A stretch of DNA of 64,000 nt from BRH-c54 sp965284565 (GCA_965284565.1 OZ260100.1:2356001-2420000); one strand, 5' to 3'. Positions 10,157 through 20,247 are shown, counted from the first letter of the stretch. The notes: a model not told the origin generated them from the letters alone. Numbers and translations are program-made.

Positions 10157-11329
10157 ATGCGTGATATAGTGAGTAATAAGATTTTCTGGTTTTTTGCAAT
10201 TGTTGTTTTTTTAATAACGACATCATTTTCTATAAATTTTGATGAAGATTCTTTTTACGGAATAAAAACTGTAGTTATAGATGCTGGACATGGGGGGCAT
10301 GATGGTGGTTGCCAAGGTTCTTTCTCTAATGAAAAAGATGTAGCGTTGGCGATTTCATTAAAACTTGGAAAATACATTGAAGAAAATTTTAAAGATGTAA
10401 AAGTAGTTTATACCCGAACTACAGATGTTTTTGTGAAATTGGATGAGAGAGCTAAAATTGCTAATAAAGCCAAAGCAGATTTGTTTATTTGTATCCATGT
10501 AAATTCAGGCCCAGCAACCGCAATAGGAACAGAAACCTATGTAATGGGATTGCACAAAACAGAAGCTAACCTTAATGTTGCTAAAAGAGAAAACTCCTCT
10601 ATTTTGTTAGAAGATGATTATGAAACGCGTTATGAAAACTTCGACCCTAACTCACCAGAATCTTATATTGTTTTAAATTTAAGACAAAGTGCTTTTCTTG
10701 ATCAGAGTTTAAATTTTGCGGCAAAAATTCAAGCTCAATTTAAAGATAGAGTTGGTAGGATAGATAGGGGAGTAAAGCAAGCTGGTTTTTTGGTGTTGCA
10801 CCAAACCAATATGCCAAGTGTGTTAATAGAAACTGGTTTTTTAACCAATAAAGAAGAAGAAAAATTTCTAAATTCACCTGTTAATCAAGACTTTATGGCA
10901 TCTGCAATTTATAGAGCTTTTAAAGAATACAAACTTGAATTTGATGAAAAACAAGCTAAACCCGAACAACCTGAGCCAGAAAAAGAACAAGTGATAGAGC
11001 AAAAAACTTCTGAAAAAGAAGATCCATCAAATAGAAAAGACAAGAAAGATAAAAATACTAAAGCAGAAACAGGGTTGATTTTCAAAGTTCAAATAGCTAC
11101 TTCATCACAAAAGAAAGAACTGATGCCAGAAAATTTTAATGGAATTGAAAATGTAACGTATTATGAAGCAGGTGGCATTTATCGCTATACCGTAGGAAAT
11201 GAAAAAAGCATAGAGGCGGCTAATGTTTTACAGTTGAAATTAAAAGAAAAAGGATTTACCGATGCATTTATAGTTGCTTTCAATAACGGCAAAAGAATTT
11301 CTCTTAGTGAGGCGTTGAACATTAAGTAA
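10157..11329 (+). CDS. N-acetylmuramoyl-L-alanine amidase (Amidase_3)
   Basis: A zinc amidase that cleaves the amide bond between MurNAc and the stem peptide, typically acting in cell separation. A hydrophobic N-terminal segment (9-26) would export or anchor it. The Amidase_3 fold has zinc ligands H45 (DAGHGGHDGG), E59 (SNEKDVAL) and H114 (ICIHVNSG), and catalytic E225 (SVLIETGFLT). A Glu/Lys-rich linker (~260-305) leads to a C-terminal ~80-residue segment (FKVQIATSSQKKEL...) resembling a SPOR domain that binds denuded glycan. All catalytic residues are present. It sits divergently to lptD and upstream of an MCE protein, an envelope-maintenance neighbourhood. Confidence 0.92.
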   Translation: MRDIVSNKIFWFFAIVVFLITTSFSINFDEDSFYGIKTVVIDAGHGGHDGGCQGSFSNEKDVALAISLKLGKYIEENFKDVKVVYTRTTDVFVKLDERAKIANKAKADLFICIHVNSGPATAIGTETYVMGLHKTEANLNVAKRENSSILLEDDYETRYENFDPNSPESYIVLNLRQSAFLDQSLNFAAKIQAQFKDRVGRIDRGVKQAGFLVLHQTNMPSVLIETGFLTNKEEEKFLNSPVNQDFMASAIYRAFKEYKLEFDEKQAKPEQPEPEKEQVIEQKTSEKEDPSNRKDKKDKNTKAETGLIFKVQIATSSQKKELMPENFNGIENVTYYEAGGIYRYTVGNEKSIEAANVLQLKLKEKGFTDAFIVAFNNGKRISLSEALNIK

Positions 11330-11497
11330 ATAAGATAATTTATACACCTAATAATGTTTGGTATATAAAATCACTTTCACGATATTTGCACAGTTAAATA
11401 ACTTAAATGAAACGAGTCATGGTTATGCTTTTAATACAAAACAATTTGATTATTGGCGAGTTACATCTGACCTATTGAAAAAAACAAGAAAAAACAG

Positions 11498-12415
11498 ATG
11501 AAAATTTCAAAAGAAGTTAAGGTTGGATTTGTGTCAATAGTAGCAATAGCTATATTAGTTTGGGGCTACAATTATTTGAAAGGTACCAATCTTTTTAATT
11601 CAAATAAAACAGTTTACACAGAATACCCTTTTATTGGGGGATTAGCAAAATCATCTCCAGTTATTGTTAATGGTTTCCAAGTGGGCTTGGTAAGCGATGT
11701 TTATTTTAAAGGTGATCAATCTGGAAATTTAATGGTGAAACTAGTTATTACTGACGGAACACTAAAAATACCAAAAAACTCTGTTGCCAACCTTATAAGC
11801 TTAGACTTACTTAGCTCTAAAGGTATAGGGCTAACTTTAGGAGATTCTAATGAGGAGATATTAAATGGCGACACCATTCAATCTCATTTTGAAAAATCTA
11901 TGTTAGATGATGTTTCTGAGCAATTGTTACCTATGAAACAAAAAGCAGAAAAATTGATGATTTCTTTAGATTCTACAATTATAGTTTCAAAAACTACTTT
12001 AGAAAATTTAAACAAACTTTTTGATGAACAAAATCAACGAAATTTAAAGTTGTCTTTGATTTCGCTTAAAACAACATTAGAAAAATTTCAAACTTTTGCT
12101 GATAATGCTAATGCTACCATGAATACCTTGAAGCCTACTGTGAAAAAATATGGTGATTTAGCAGATTCATTAAAACAAGTAGATATTAAAACTACGTTAG
12201 AAAAAGCTAACAAAACCTTTGATGAAATGGCCGCTGTAATGCAAAAAATGAACAATGGAGAAGGAACGATGGGACAATTAATGACCAACGATTCCTTATA
12301 CAAAAACTTAGAAAGCGTAACACGAGATTTAGACAAGTTGTTGATAGACATGGAAGCTAATCCAAAACGTTATGTTCATTTCTCAATTTTTGGAAGAAAA
12401 GATAAACGCGATTGA
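11498..12415 (+). CDS. MCE/MlaD-family lipid transport substrate-binding protein
   Basis: A 305-residue protein with an N-terminal transmembrane anchor (about 8-25, VGFVSIVAIAILVWGYNYL). An MlaD/MCE domain follows (~38-120: YPFIGGLAKSSPVIVNGFQV), then a long helical, coiled-coil-like tail to ~275. MCE proteins form periplasmic hexamers that carry phospholipids between membranes together with an ABC transporter. Here the gene stands apart from any MlaE/MlaF partner in the window. The 168-base gap before it contains a 23-codon open stretch at 11407-11478 that I do not call. Confidence 0.9.
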   Translation: MKISKEVKVGFVSIVAIAILVWGYNYLKGTNLFNSNKTVYTEYPFIGGLAKSSPVIVNGFQVGLVSDVYFKGDQSGNLMVKLVITDGTLKIPKNSVANLISLDLLSSKGIGLTLGDSNEEILNGDTIQSHFEKSMLDDVSEQLLPMKQKAEKLMISLDSTIIVSKTTLENLNKLFDEQNQRNLKLSLISLKTTLEKFQTFADNANATMNTLKPTVKKYGDLADSLKQVDIKTTLEKANKTFDEMAAVMQKMNNGEGTMGQLMTNDSLYKNLESVTRDLDKLLIDMEANPKRYVHFSIFGRKDKRD

Positions 12416-12470
12416 TTGGATTAGAGAATAGAAATTAAACACTTAACAACAAGTAACGATTAACCAATAT

Positions 12471-13790
12471 ATGGAAATATCAAGTATCATTTTTATAGTA
12501 TTATTGATTGTAGCAGGTGGCTTATTTGCTAAAAACCTCAAAACAATTATAAGAAACATTAAGTTAGGTAAAGACTTAGACAGAAACGATAGAAAAAACG
12601 AACGTTTTAGCTTAATGGCTCGAGTAGCTTTAGGACAATCTAAAATGGTAGTTCGTCCGTTTGCAGGATTTCTACATATTATTGTTTATGTTGGTTTTAT
12701 CATCATTAATATAGAAGTGTTAGAAATTGTTCTTGATGGAATTTTAGGAACTCACCGTCTGTTTGCATTTATGGGAGGTTTTTATCATTTTCTTATTGCT
12801 GCTTTTGAAGGTTTAGCTTTGTTGGTGTTAGTGGCTTGTGTTATCTTTTTAGTTAGAAGAAATGTATTGAGAATTAAACGTTTTTTCGGAAAAGAAATGA
12901 CTACTTGGCCAAAAACAGATGCTAACCTTATTTTAATTACAGAAATTGCTTTGATGAGTGTTTTCTTAATAATGAATGCAGCCGATGCTCAACTCCAAGT
13001 GTTAGGTAGTGAGCATTACACCAATGTAGGGTCATTTCCAATAAGTAGACAACTTATGGGTGCTTTTGAAGGAATGAGTGAGTCTTCATTAATTATGTTG
13101 GAAAGAGGAACTTGGTGGTTTCATATCATAGGAATTTTTGCTTTCTTAAATTATTTGCCTTACTCTAAGCATTTTCATATTTTGCTAGCATTTCCTAATG
13201 TGTTTTACTCTAAATTAACTCCAAAAGGTCAGTTAGATAATTTAGCTTCAGTTAAAAAAGAAGTAGAAATGATGTTCGATCCAAGTGCCGACCCTTACGC
13301 TGCTCCTGCTGAACCAGAAGGAGCGCCACAACGTTTTGGAGCTAAAGATGTTACTGATTTAACATGGAAACAGTTGATGGATGCATACACTTGTACGGAA
13401 TGCGGGCGTTGTACCGATGTTTGTCCAGCAAACATTACAGGTAAACTACTTTCTCCACGAAAAATAATGATGGATACTAGAGATAGGTTAGAGGAAGTAG
13501 GTAAAGGAATTGACAAAAATGGTAAAGATTTTAATGATAATAAATCCTTATTAAGAGATTACATTTCAGAAGAAGAATTGTTGGCTTGTACAAGTTGTAA
13601 TGCATGTGTACAGGCTTGTCCGGTAAATATCGATCAACTTTCTATTATTGTAGATTTAAGAAGGTTTTTGATTATGGAAGAGTCTAAAGCACCAGCAGAG
13701 TGGACGGGAATATTTACCAATATAGAAAATAATGGAGCTCCGTGGCAATTTGCCCAAGCCGACCGTTTAAATTGGAAAAACGAACAATAG
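12471..13790 (+). CDS. Membrane-anchored 4Fe-4S dicluster protein (Fe-S oxidoreductase subunit)
   Basis: A 439-residue electron-transfer protein. About five transmembrane segments (residues 3-22, 65-85, 108-128, ~155-170, ~225-240) precede a soluble ferredoxin-like domain. Two Cys clusters, CTECGRCTDVCP (about 306-317) and CTSCNACVQACP (about 370-381), would bind two [4Fe-4S] clusters. It is followed 18 bases later by a CCG-domain protein. The pair resembles the heterodisulfide reductase-like (HdrD/GlpC-type) modules that pass electrons to the quinone pool. The electron donor is unknown; no EtfAB or dehydrogenase gene lies beside it. Confidence 0.88.
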   Translation: MEISSIIFIVLLIVAGGLFAKNLKTIIRNIKLGKDLDRNDRKNERFSLMARVALGQSKMVVRPFAGFLHIIVYVGFIIINIEVLEIVLDGILGTHRLFAFMGGFYHFLIAAFEGLALLVLVACVIFLVRRNVLRIKRFFGKEMTTWPKTDANLILITEIALMSVFLIMNAADAQLQVLGSEHYTNVGSFPISRQLMGAFEGMSESSLIMLERGTWWFHIIGIFAFLNYLPYSKHFHILLAFPNVFYSKLTPKGQLDNLASVKKEVEMMFDPSADPYAAPAEPEGAPQRFGAKDVTDLTWKQLMDAYTCTECGRCTDVCPANITGKLLSPRKIMMDTRDRLEEVGKGIDKNGKDFNDNKSLLRDYISEEELLACTSCNACVQACPVNIDQLSIIVDLRRFLIMEESKAPAEWTGIFTNIENNGAPWQFAQADRLNWKNEQ

Positions 13791-13808
13791 AACATTAAAC
13801 TTATAATT

Positions 13809-14597
13809 ATGAGTAAATTAAAAGTGCCAACAATGGCAGAAATGATGGCTTCAGGTCAACAACCAGATGTGTTGTTTTGGGTAGGATGTGCTGGAAGTTT
13901 TGATGATAGAGCCAAAAAAATTACTCGCGCTTTTGTTAAAATATTAAATAATGTAGGAATTAATTTTGCTGTATTAGGAACAGAAGAAAGTTGTACAGGT
14001 GATCCTGCCAAGCGTGCTGGAAATGAGTTTTTGTTTCAAATGCAAGCTATGGGAAATATTCAGGTGTTAAATGCTTATGAAGTAAAAAGCATAGTTACTA
14101 CTTGTCCGCATTGTTTTAATACCTTAAAAAATGAATATCCTGAATTAGGTGGGAATTATGAAGTAAAACATCATTCACAGTTTTTGCAAGAATTAATAAA
14201 TGAAGGAAAATTAACTGTTGAGGGAGGTGTTTTTAAAGGTAAAAAAATTACTTTTCACGACCCATGTTATTTGGGTAGAGCTAATGATGTTTATGAAGCA
14301 CCACGAAATTTAATTGAGAAATTAGATGCAGAGTTGATGGAAATGAAAAGATGTAAATCTAACGGTTTATGTTGTGGAGCAGGAGGAGCTCAAATGTTTA
14401 AAGAAGCTGAAAAAGGAAATAAGGAAGTCAACATAGAACGAACTGAAGAAGCATTAGAGATTCAACCCAACATTATTGCAACAGGCTGTCCGTTTTGCAT
14501 GACGATGATGACAGATGGCGTAAAACTCAAAGAAAAAAATACCGAGGTACAAGTTTTTGATTTAGCAGAGTTAATTGCTCAAGCTAAAGATTTGTAG
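13809..14597 (+). CDS. CCG-domain Fe-S oxidoreductase (heterodisulfide reductase-related)
   Basis: A 262-residue cytoplasmic protein with two cysteine-rich CCG domains. The first holds WVGCAGSFDD, ESCTGDPAKR and TTCPHCFNTLKNEYPE. The second holds FHDPCYLGRANDVYEAPR, CCGAGGAQMF and TGCPFCMTMM. In the HdrB/GlpC/LutA superfamily such domains bind a noncubane cluster or act in thiol/quinone redox chemistry. It is the soluble partner of the membrane dicluster protein just upstream (18-base gap, same strand), so the two probably form one complex. The substrate cannot be read from sequence. Confidence 0.9.
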   Translation: MSKLKVPTMAEMMASGQQPDVLFWVGCAGSFDDRAKKITRAFVKILNNVGINFAVLGTEESCTGDPAKRAGNEFLFQMQAMGNIQVLNAYEVKSIVTTCPHCFNTLKNEYPELGGNYEVKHHSQFLQELINEGKLTVEGGVFKGKKITFHDPCYLGRANDVYEAPRNLIEKLDAELMEMKRCKSNGLCCGAGGAQMFKEAEKGNKEVNIERTEEALEIQPNIIATGCPFCMTMMTDGVKLKEKNTEVQVFDLAELIAQAKDL

Positions 14598-14694
14598 ATT
14601 CAATTGCTATAAATGCACTAATGTTTCTTGAATTTCTGTAAGCTGTCTAAAGGTTTTTATTCGTGTATTAGTGGCTATATACTAAGAATTAGCT

Positions 14695-14702
14695 TAATTT
14701 TG
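14695..14702 (+). promoter_or_regulatory. Putative -7 element TAATTTTG
   Basis: This matches the Bacteroidota -7 consensus TAnnTTTG and lies 19 bases before the ATG at 14722. No clear TTG -33 box lies 17-23 bases upstream, so confidence is limited. Confidence 0.4.
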
Positions 14703-14721
14703 TAGTTCTAAATATTAAAAA

Positions 14722-15219
14722 ATGAACAACGATTATATTCAATATCCCGATAACGCTAAAGTTTGGATTTACCAAAGCGACCGTCATTTTAATGAAGACG
14801 AAAAAAAACACATTCAAATTCGTATAGATGATTTTATTGATACTTGGGAATCGCATGGAAACATGGTAAAAGGGACGTTTACTATTTTATATGATGCTTT
14901 TGTTGTGTTGTTTGTAGATGAACAAGGTGATACTATGTGTGGTAGAGCTCAAGATGCTTCTGTAAAACTAATGAAAGAATTAGAGCAAGAATTAGAATTG
15001 AGTTTATTAGATAGAACGAATCAGTCTTACAAAGAAGATGAGAAAGCTGTTCTAGTTAAGTTAAACGACTTTGAAACACTTTATAACGATAATAAAATTA
15101 ACGATGAAACCATCGTGTTCAATAATACCATTGCTACTAAAAAAGAATTTGATACTGCTTGGGAACTGCCATTAAAAAATAGTTGGCACAAGCAGTTGGT
15201 AAATGTTGTTAGTCAATAA
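14722..15219 (+). CDS. Conserved hypothetical protein of Bacteroidota
   Basis: A 165-residue soluble protein without signal peptide or membrane segment. It contains IDDFIDTWESHGNMVKG in the first half and a single CGRAQDASVKLM segment. From memory, relatives in Bacteroidota genomes are often labelled 'ABC transporter ATPase', but I see no Walker A, signature or Walker B motif here, so that label is not supported. It follows the Fe-S pair with its own putative -7 box and converges on the crotonase gene. Function unknown. Confidence 0.8.
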   Translation: MNNDYIQYPDNAKVWIYQSDRHFNEDEKKHIQIRIDDFIDTWESHGNMVKGTFTILYDAFVVLFVDEQGDTMCGRAQDASVKLMKELEQELELSLLDRTNQSYKEDEKAVLVKLNDFETLYNDNKINDETIVFNNTIATKKEFDTAWELPLKNSWHKQLVNVVSQ

Positions 15220-15238
15220 CTAACTATTAAGGAGTATT

Positions 15239-16009
15239 TTATTTCTTCTTAAAAGCATTAATCGCATTTCTGGTAAAATCAGAAAGCACTAGTTTACCAC
15301 TCATGGCTGCACGTTCACTAAGTAAGGTGTCCCAATGTTCTGTTCCTTCCCAAAATACTTTTTTCAGCATACTCATTGCTTCAGGATTAGATTGAGCTAA
15401 CTTATTTGCTAATACTTCAATGGCTTCATCCATTGCTTCAATAGAATCAAAAATTTCGGTATAAAGCGATTTTTCTTTAGCCCATTCGGCAGAATACCAT
15501 TCGGTAGCATTAATGGCTAACATACTCATAGCCGAAGTACCTATTTTTCTTTCAACAGCAGGACCAACCACAAAAGGTCCGATACCAACGGCTAGTTCAC
15601 TTAGCTTAACAGCCGCAAATTTAGTAGCATAACAATAATCAACAGCACTTGCCATACCTACACCACCGCCAACAGCTTTTCCTTGTACTCGCCCAATAAT
15701 AAATTTAGGACATTTTCTAGCAGCATTTATAACATTGGCAAAACCTGAGAAAAATACCTTTCCAGTTTCCATATCATCAATAGAAATTAATTCATCAAAA
15801 CTAGCTCCTGCACAAAAAGCTCTATCTCCTGCTGATTTAAGAATAATCACTTTTACTTGACTATTATTTCCTAATTCGGTAATGGTATTAGCTAGTTGGT
15901 TCAATACTTTTCCGGGTAATGAATTACTCATAGGGTGAAAAAACTCTATGGTTGCAATACCTTTTTCGTTAATTTCAAATTTTACGTTTCCTTGTTCTGT
16001 TGCGTTCAT
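15239..16009 (-). CDS. Enoyl-CoA hydratase/isomerase (crotonase) family protein
   Basis: A 256-residue crotonase-fold enzyme acting on acyl-CoA thioesters. The oxyanion-hole segments are visible: FCAGASFDEL (65-74) and VQGKAVGGGVGMASAVDY (108-125). Of the two acidic residues used by classical enoyl-CoA hydratases, the second is kept (E138 in KLSELAVG) but the first is replaced by Gly (G118). Retention of one Glu is more typical of isomerases or of family members with other reactions, so simple hydratase activity should not be assumed. It stands alone, facing the 14722 gene; nothing nearby identifies its pathway. Confidence 0.85.
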   Translation of the reverse strand: MNATEQGNVKFEINEKGIATIEFFHPMSNSLPGKVLNQLANTITELGNNSQVKVIILKSAGDRAFCAGASFDELISIDDMETGKVFFSGFANVINAARKCPKFIIGRVQGKAVGGGVGMASAVDYCYATKFAAVKLSELAVGIGPFVVGPAVERKIGTSAMSMLAINATEWYSAEWAKEKSLYTEIFDSIEAMDEAIEVLANKLAQSNPEAMSMLKKVFWEGTEHWDTLLSERAAMSGKLVLSDFTRNAINAFKKK

Positions 16010-16061
16010 TTTAGTCTTAATTTTTTAATGTTTCGGTAGAAATTATAAGCTCAAAGTAAAA

Positions 16062-19000
16062 TTATTGAATGATTAATTTTTCAATAAATATTTTTTCTCC
16101 TGTTTTGCTATTAACTAAATAGCTTAAGAACAATCCTGTGCCGAGATCTTTTTTGTTGATTTCAACTTTGTTTCCGGTAATATTGTTAATTCTTTGTACT
16201 TGTTTGCCAACTATATTATAAATTAGTAAATCATAAATTCCATCTAATGTTTTATCAAAAAGAATTGTAGTAGAATTATTAAAAGGATTAGGAAACACAA
16301 TCGTGTTTACTAAATTTAATTCAGTAATATTTACAGCAATGTAACTATAAGGAGCTGATATTGTAGAACAATAATTAGAATCAGTAATTTCAACAGAATA
16401 ATTACCACTTATAGTTGGAATTAAGGTGTCTGAAGTAGCTCCTTGAATTATAGTTGTATCATTTAAATGCCATTGGTATGAATAGTTGCCGGTAACACCA
16501 GCATTTAAATAAGGAAAATTGTAAGTAATATTAGGTTGAGGTGTACCATAACACTCGATTGTATTTAAAGTATAGTTGGTAACAATAGCAGGATTGAAAT
16601 CAAAATATATTTCTGCATTATTTCTAATTCGAGTGTGAGGAGGTAATCCTGCAATAGGATTTATTTGATATTTTACAAACCCTTTACTATTTGTTTCGTC
16701 AGTAGCACTATCAGGAAGCATTATATTATTAAAAATAAACTTAATTTTTCCATTACCATCGATTTGTGAATTTACATTATGGCTACTTGCTAAAGGTTTA
16801 AAAGAATTCCAATTTAGGTTTACATCTAAATAATCTTCAATTATTATTGTTTTTGCAGTATCGTTTCCAGTATTTTGAAAACGAATTAGATATTCTAGTT
16901 CCTGATTAGGAGATATATATCCTTCAGGACCATATCCAAAAGGATTTACAGATTTGTCGTTAGGATCATAAGCACATACTAAAATTTGCTTGAGTGTATC
17001 AGATTGAGAATAAATAATGTTATTATTATCTAATTCATGAATTGTTAAATAAGAAGATAATGTGTCACCCATATTAGTAAATGGAGGCATTTGAACTTGT
17101 AGGGTTATCATGTTAGAGCTAAAGAAGAATAAACTATCAAAACTCCAATATAAGTTATTCCCGTTGATAGAATCGGGAACTAAACTAGATGAAACAAAAG
17201 TAATAGAATCGTTTAATTGAAGATTTAAAAATCCACTAGGTATTGTAGTTCCTATGTTACTATAATTTATCCAATATGTTACTGTATCGTTACACCTTGG
17301 GAATCCTCCTGTCAATACTGGTTCTAATTCAGTAAAAATAGTATCAGGATAAAATCCAAAAAGCAAACTATCTTTTGTTGGATTAGATAATGTTAAATTT
17401 ACGTTATAGGAGGATGAATCAGTGGTTAATCCCCAGTGTTGTAATTGATTGTAAGAAACAGTATAAGCCCCAGAATCTACCGCATAATAAAAATTACCAT
17501 CAGCTCCTGAGAAACTACCTAAGGCATTAGGTTGTAAGAAGGTTTTTAGTCCTGAAATTCCCAACTCGGTACTGTCTTTAATTTGATTCTGATTAGCGTC
17601 ATAAAAAATTTGTCCACTTATGTTATATATATTATTGAAGTTCGTTTCAGCCCAACCAATTTGATTTGACGTTTTAAAAAGAACATCAATCACACCATTA
17701 TTATCAATATCAGCGATATTATTTTTTTGAATGCTTAGGAAATTTGAAAAATTAAACAAATCTCTTTTACTAACAAAATTACCGCTACCTAAATTTTCAA
17801 AGTAATGATTACCTGAAATAATATCTATATCCCCATCATTATCTACATCATGTAGATTAATCTCTCTAAAAGGAAAAGAGTAATTAGTTTCAATAATTGT
17901 ACCTGTTAAATCAAATGTATTATTACCCAAATTTTGATACCACAATAATGTGTTTTGAGAAGTATTTTTAGTAATAATATCGCTTAATCCATCACCATTT
18001 ACATCGGCAAAATATGAACCATTAGCGAAACTATATAAAATTTGATTAGTACCAAAAGTTAGATTTCCTAAATTTTCAGAAAAAATAAGTTGATTACCCC
18101 ATATTGTATAAATTAAATCTAAATCACCATCATTATCTGTATCAGCTAAATCAAATGTACTGATGTTATTAGAACTATTTGGTGCAGATTGAATTGTTAC
18201 TACTTGTCCCCAATTACCATTTCCTAAATTTTTACTCCATGAAATTAAGTTTGATGATGAAAAAACTAAATCGGGTAAGCTATCGTTATCTATTTTTAAC
18301 AACTTAATTTCAGATATATTGTTTGTACTAGTTGAAAGTAAACCACTAGCAGGAGCAAAATTTCCTCCTCCAGTATTTTCAAGTAGAAAGATACCTTGAG
18401 AATTTGTGGAAATTATATCTATATCACCATCAGCATCATGATCGTATGCTAGAGTAACTCCTATTAAACTTAAAGGTACTGATGAAATGATTTTTTTCTC
18501 TTCAAACTCTTTATTTCCTATACCTTCGTATAACTCTAAATTTGGCCCTTCGTTTGCAATAACTACATCTATTTTTCCATCATTATTAAAGTCATTTGCT
18601 AATAACACATTGGGACTCATACCTGTCGAACTTAAATTTCTATAGATTACTTTTTGAGTGAAATTTCCAAGACCATCATTAACTAAGAGGATAATAGAGT
18701 TGTATGGATTAGTAGAGCTAGGATTTCTAAACATACAATAAATGTCCATATCTCCATCATTATCTGAATCACTTACACGAATTGTTTCAATATGTGTAAT
18801 ATTACTTTGGTAAGTCCCTATTGGTATTTGTGACCCAAAATTCATTCCTCCTAAGTTTTTATACCAAAAAACTGAGTTATCTTCGGAATATACAATGTCG
18901 TCCAATCCGTCTCCGTCAATGTCAGTTAATTCAAGGCTTTTCAATACACAACACCCACCATTTACTGTATCTACAATTATTTCAGTACCATAATTACCAT

Positions 19001-19823
19001 TACCTAAATATTCATAAGAAGATATTAAAATACCATTATCTAGTGTAATTATGTCAATGTCGTTATCGTTATCTAAATCACTAAATTTCATATCTCCAGT
19101 CCATGCCCCTGAATTTAGAATGTTTTCTGTACCAAATTGCCCATTACCAAGGTTTTCGAACCAAGATATTTTTTCAGGGTAACGATAAGTTACAAATATA
19201 TCAAGATCACCATCGGAGTCTATATCATTTACAAAATGTTTTTGAGCATCACCTGAATAAGTTGAGAAAACGATATTTTCTGTTGTTGAGAACATGCCAT
19301 TTCCATTATTCTCTATAAAACTGATTTTGCTAATTCCAGTATAATTTACATTATTAGCAGTAAAAAGTATATCGTTTCTACCATTCGAATTGATATCTGC
19401 TAAAATAGGTGGGTTAAAGTTTGATGTTGTTTGGTAAATTGCTGGATAAAATATATTGAAATTTTGATTACCCACATTTTCAATCCAATTCATTCCAGAA
19501 CCTGATCCTAATAAATCATAATCTCCATCTCCATCAATATCTGCAATGTCAGATATTACAGTACTATTAACCTCGGGGGCTACAGCTTTGTAAGTAGTAA
19601 ATATATTATTGCCTAAATTTTCTTTCCAGACTTTAGTACTTCCATTTTGAAAGTAAATATCATCATCACCATCAAGATCTAAATCAATAATTTTAAAAAA
19701 GTAGTTACTATTATTAACACCTATTTCGGTATTTAATAAATGCACTTTTGAGGAAGATGATTGTGCGTAACCTATACTAGTACTAAATATTGATATTAAA
19801 AATATAGATAAAATTTTCTTCAT
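16062..19823 (-). CDS. Secreted FG-GAP/VCBS repeat protein with T9SS type A sorting domain
   Basis: A 1253-residue exported protein. A signal peptide (1-20, ending IGYA) precedes ~700 residues of FG-GAP/VCBS-type repeats. Each carries a DxDxDGDxD-like calcium-binding loop (DLDLDGDDD, DIDGDGDYD, DSDGDLD) followed by an ENLGNG motif. Then come a SdrD B-like strand set (~745-800, FYDANQNQIKDSTELG) and a DUF7619/DUF11-like region (~820-1080, YDPNDKSVNP). The C-terminal ~80 residues are a type A CTD (VFPNPFNNSTTILF ... YNIVGKQV ... KLIIQ). It would be exported by the T9SS. Ligand and role are unknown. The complement of 19844-19851 is TACCTTTG, a possible -7 box. Confidence 0.92.
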   Translation of the reverse strand: MKKILSIFLISIFSTSIGYAQSSSSKVHLLNTEIGVNNSNYFFKIIDLDLDGDDDIYFQNGSTKVWKENLGNNIFTTYKAVAPEVNSTVISDIADIDGDGDYDLLGSGSGMNWIENVGNQNFNIFYPAIYQTTSNFNPPILADINSNGRNDILFTANNVNYTGISKISFIENNGNGMFSTTENIVFSTYSGDAQKHFVNDIDSDGDLDIFVTYRYPEKISWFENLGNGQFGTENILNSGAWTGDMKFSDLDNDNDIDIITLDNGILISSYEYLGNGNYGTEIIVDTVNGGCCVLKSLELTDIDGDGLDDIVYSEDNSVFWYKNLGGMNFGSQIPIGTYQSNITHIETIRVSDSDNDGDMDIYCMFRNPSSTNPYNSIILLVNDGLGNFTQKVIYRNLSSTGMSPNVLLANDFNNDGKIDVVIANEGPNLELYEGIGNKEFEEKKIISSVPLSLIGVTLAYDHDADGDIDIISTNSQGIFLLENTGGGNFAPASGLLSTSTNNISEIKLLKIDNDSLPDLVFSSSNLISWSKNLGNGNWGQVVTIQSAPNSSNNISTFDLADTDNDGDLDLIYTIWGNQLIFSENLGNLTFGTNQILYSFANGSYFADVNGDGLSDIITKNTSQNTLLWYQNLGNNTFDLTGTIIETNYSFPFREINLHDVDNDGDIDIISGNHYFENLGSGNFVSKRDLFNFSNFLSIQKNNIADIDNNGVIDVLFKTSNQIGWAETNFNNIYNISGQIFYDANQNQIKDSTELGISGLKTFLQPNALGSFSGADGNFYYAVDSGAYTVSYNQLQHWGLTTDSSSYNVNLTLSNPTKDSLLFGFYPDTIFTELEPVLTGGFPRCNDTVTYWINYSNIGTTIPSGFLNLQLNDSITFVSSSLVPDSINGNNLYWSFDSLFFFSSNMITLQVQMPPFTNMGDTLSSYLTIHELDNNNIIYSQSDTLKQILVCAYDPNDKSVNPFGYGPEGYISPNQELEYLIRFQNTGNDTAKTIIIEDYLDVNLNWNSFKPLASSHNVNSQIDGNGKIKFIFNNIMLPDSATDETNSKGFVKYQINPIAGLPPHTRIRNNAEIYFDFNPAIVTNYTLNTIECYGTPQPNITYNFPYLNAGVTGNYSYQWHLNDTTIIQGATSDTLIPTISGNYSVEITDSNYCSTISAPYSYIAVNITELNLVNTIVFPNPFNNSTTILFDKTLDGIYDLLIYNIVGKQVQRINNITGNKVEINKKDLGTGLFLSYLVNSKTGEKIFIEKLIIQ

Positions 19824-19857
19824 AAGAATATGTTTTATACCAACAAAGGTAGTTTTT

Positions 19858-20247
19858 TTATTTTTCCTCCGAAAAAGTTAAGATATAACCATTCACATCT
19901 ACAATGGTAAATTCTATGGTATCGTAAAAAGTACTTTCTAAATCGGAGATAATTTCAACTTCATTGTGGTATAATTCTTCGTGTAGCTCGGTAATACTAT
20001 CTACTTGTATGTATAGTGTTAATCCACCACCCGGTTTTTCACCTTTCAACCTAGGTAACTCGTTAGCTAAACTTTTTTTAGATTGAAACATTAACACAAT
20101 GTCACCACGCTTAACCATTGCCCAATCTAATTCTCCTTTTTCAGGAACAGTTTTTAACAAAGTGAACCCTAATATATCTGTATAGTATTCAATGGTTTCT
20201 TCTACATCGTTTACCATTAGATTTGGAGTAAGTGATTTTAATTTCAT
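19858..20247 (-). CDS. VOC-fold (glyoxalase/bleomycin-resistance type) protein
   Basis: A 129-residue single vicinal-oxygen-chelate domain: opening KSLTPNLMVNDVEETIEYYT, middle LDWAMVKRGDIVLMFQ, closing DTIEFTIVDVNGYILTFSEE. The second half ends with the Glu-containing strand that usually supplies a metal ligand in glyoxalase I relatives. The family includes lyases, dioxygenases and drug-binding proteins, so substrate and reaction are open. Its upstream gap carries a word-like repeat patch, which separates it from the ABC transporter gene. Confidence 0.85.
   Translation of the reverse strand: MKLKSLTPNLMVNDVEETIEYYTDILGFTLLKTVPEKGELDWAMVKRGDIVLMFQSKKSLANELPRLKGEKPGGGLTLYIQVDSITELHEELYHNEVEIISDLESTFYDTIEFTIVDVNGYILTFSEEK

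Noticed and set aside
11407..11478. 23-codon open stretch before the MCE gene
   Set aside because: No promoter, recognisable motif or lipobox; likely chance in an AT-rich gap.
14722..15219. 'ABC transporter ATPase' label for the 165-residue protein
   Set aside because: No Walker A, signature or Walker B motif is present.
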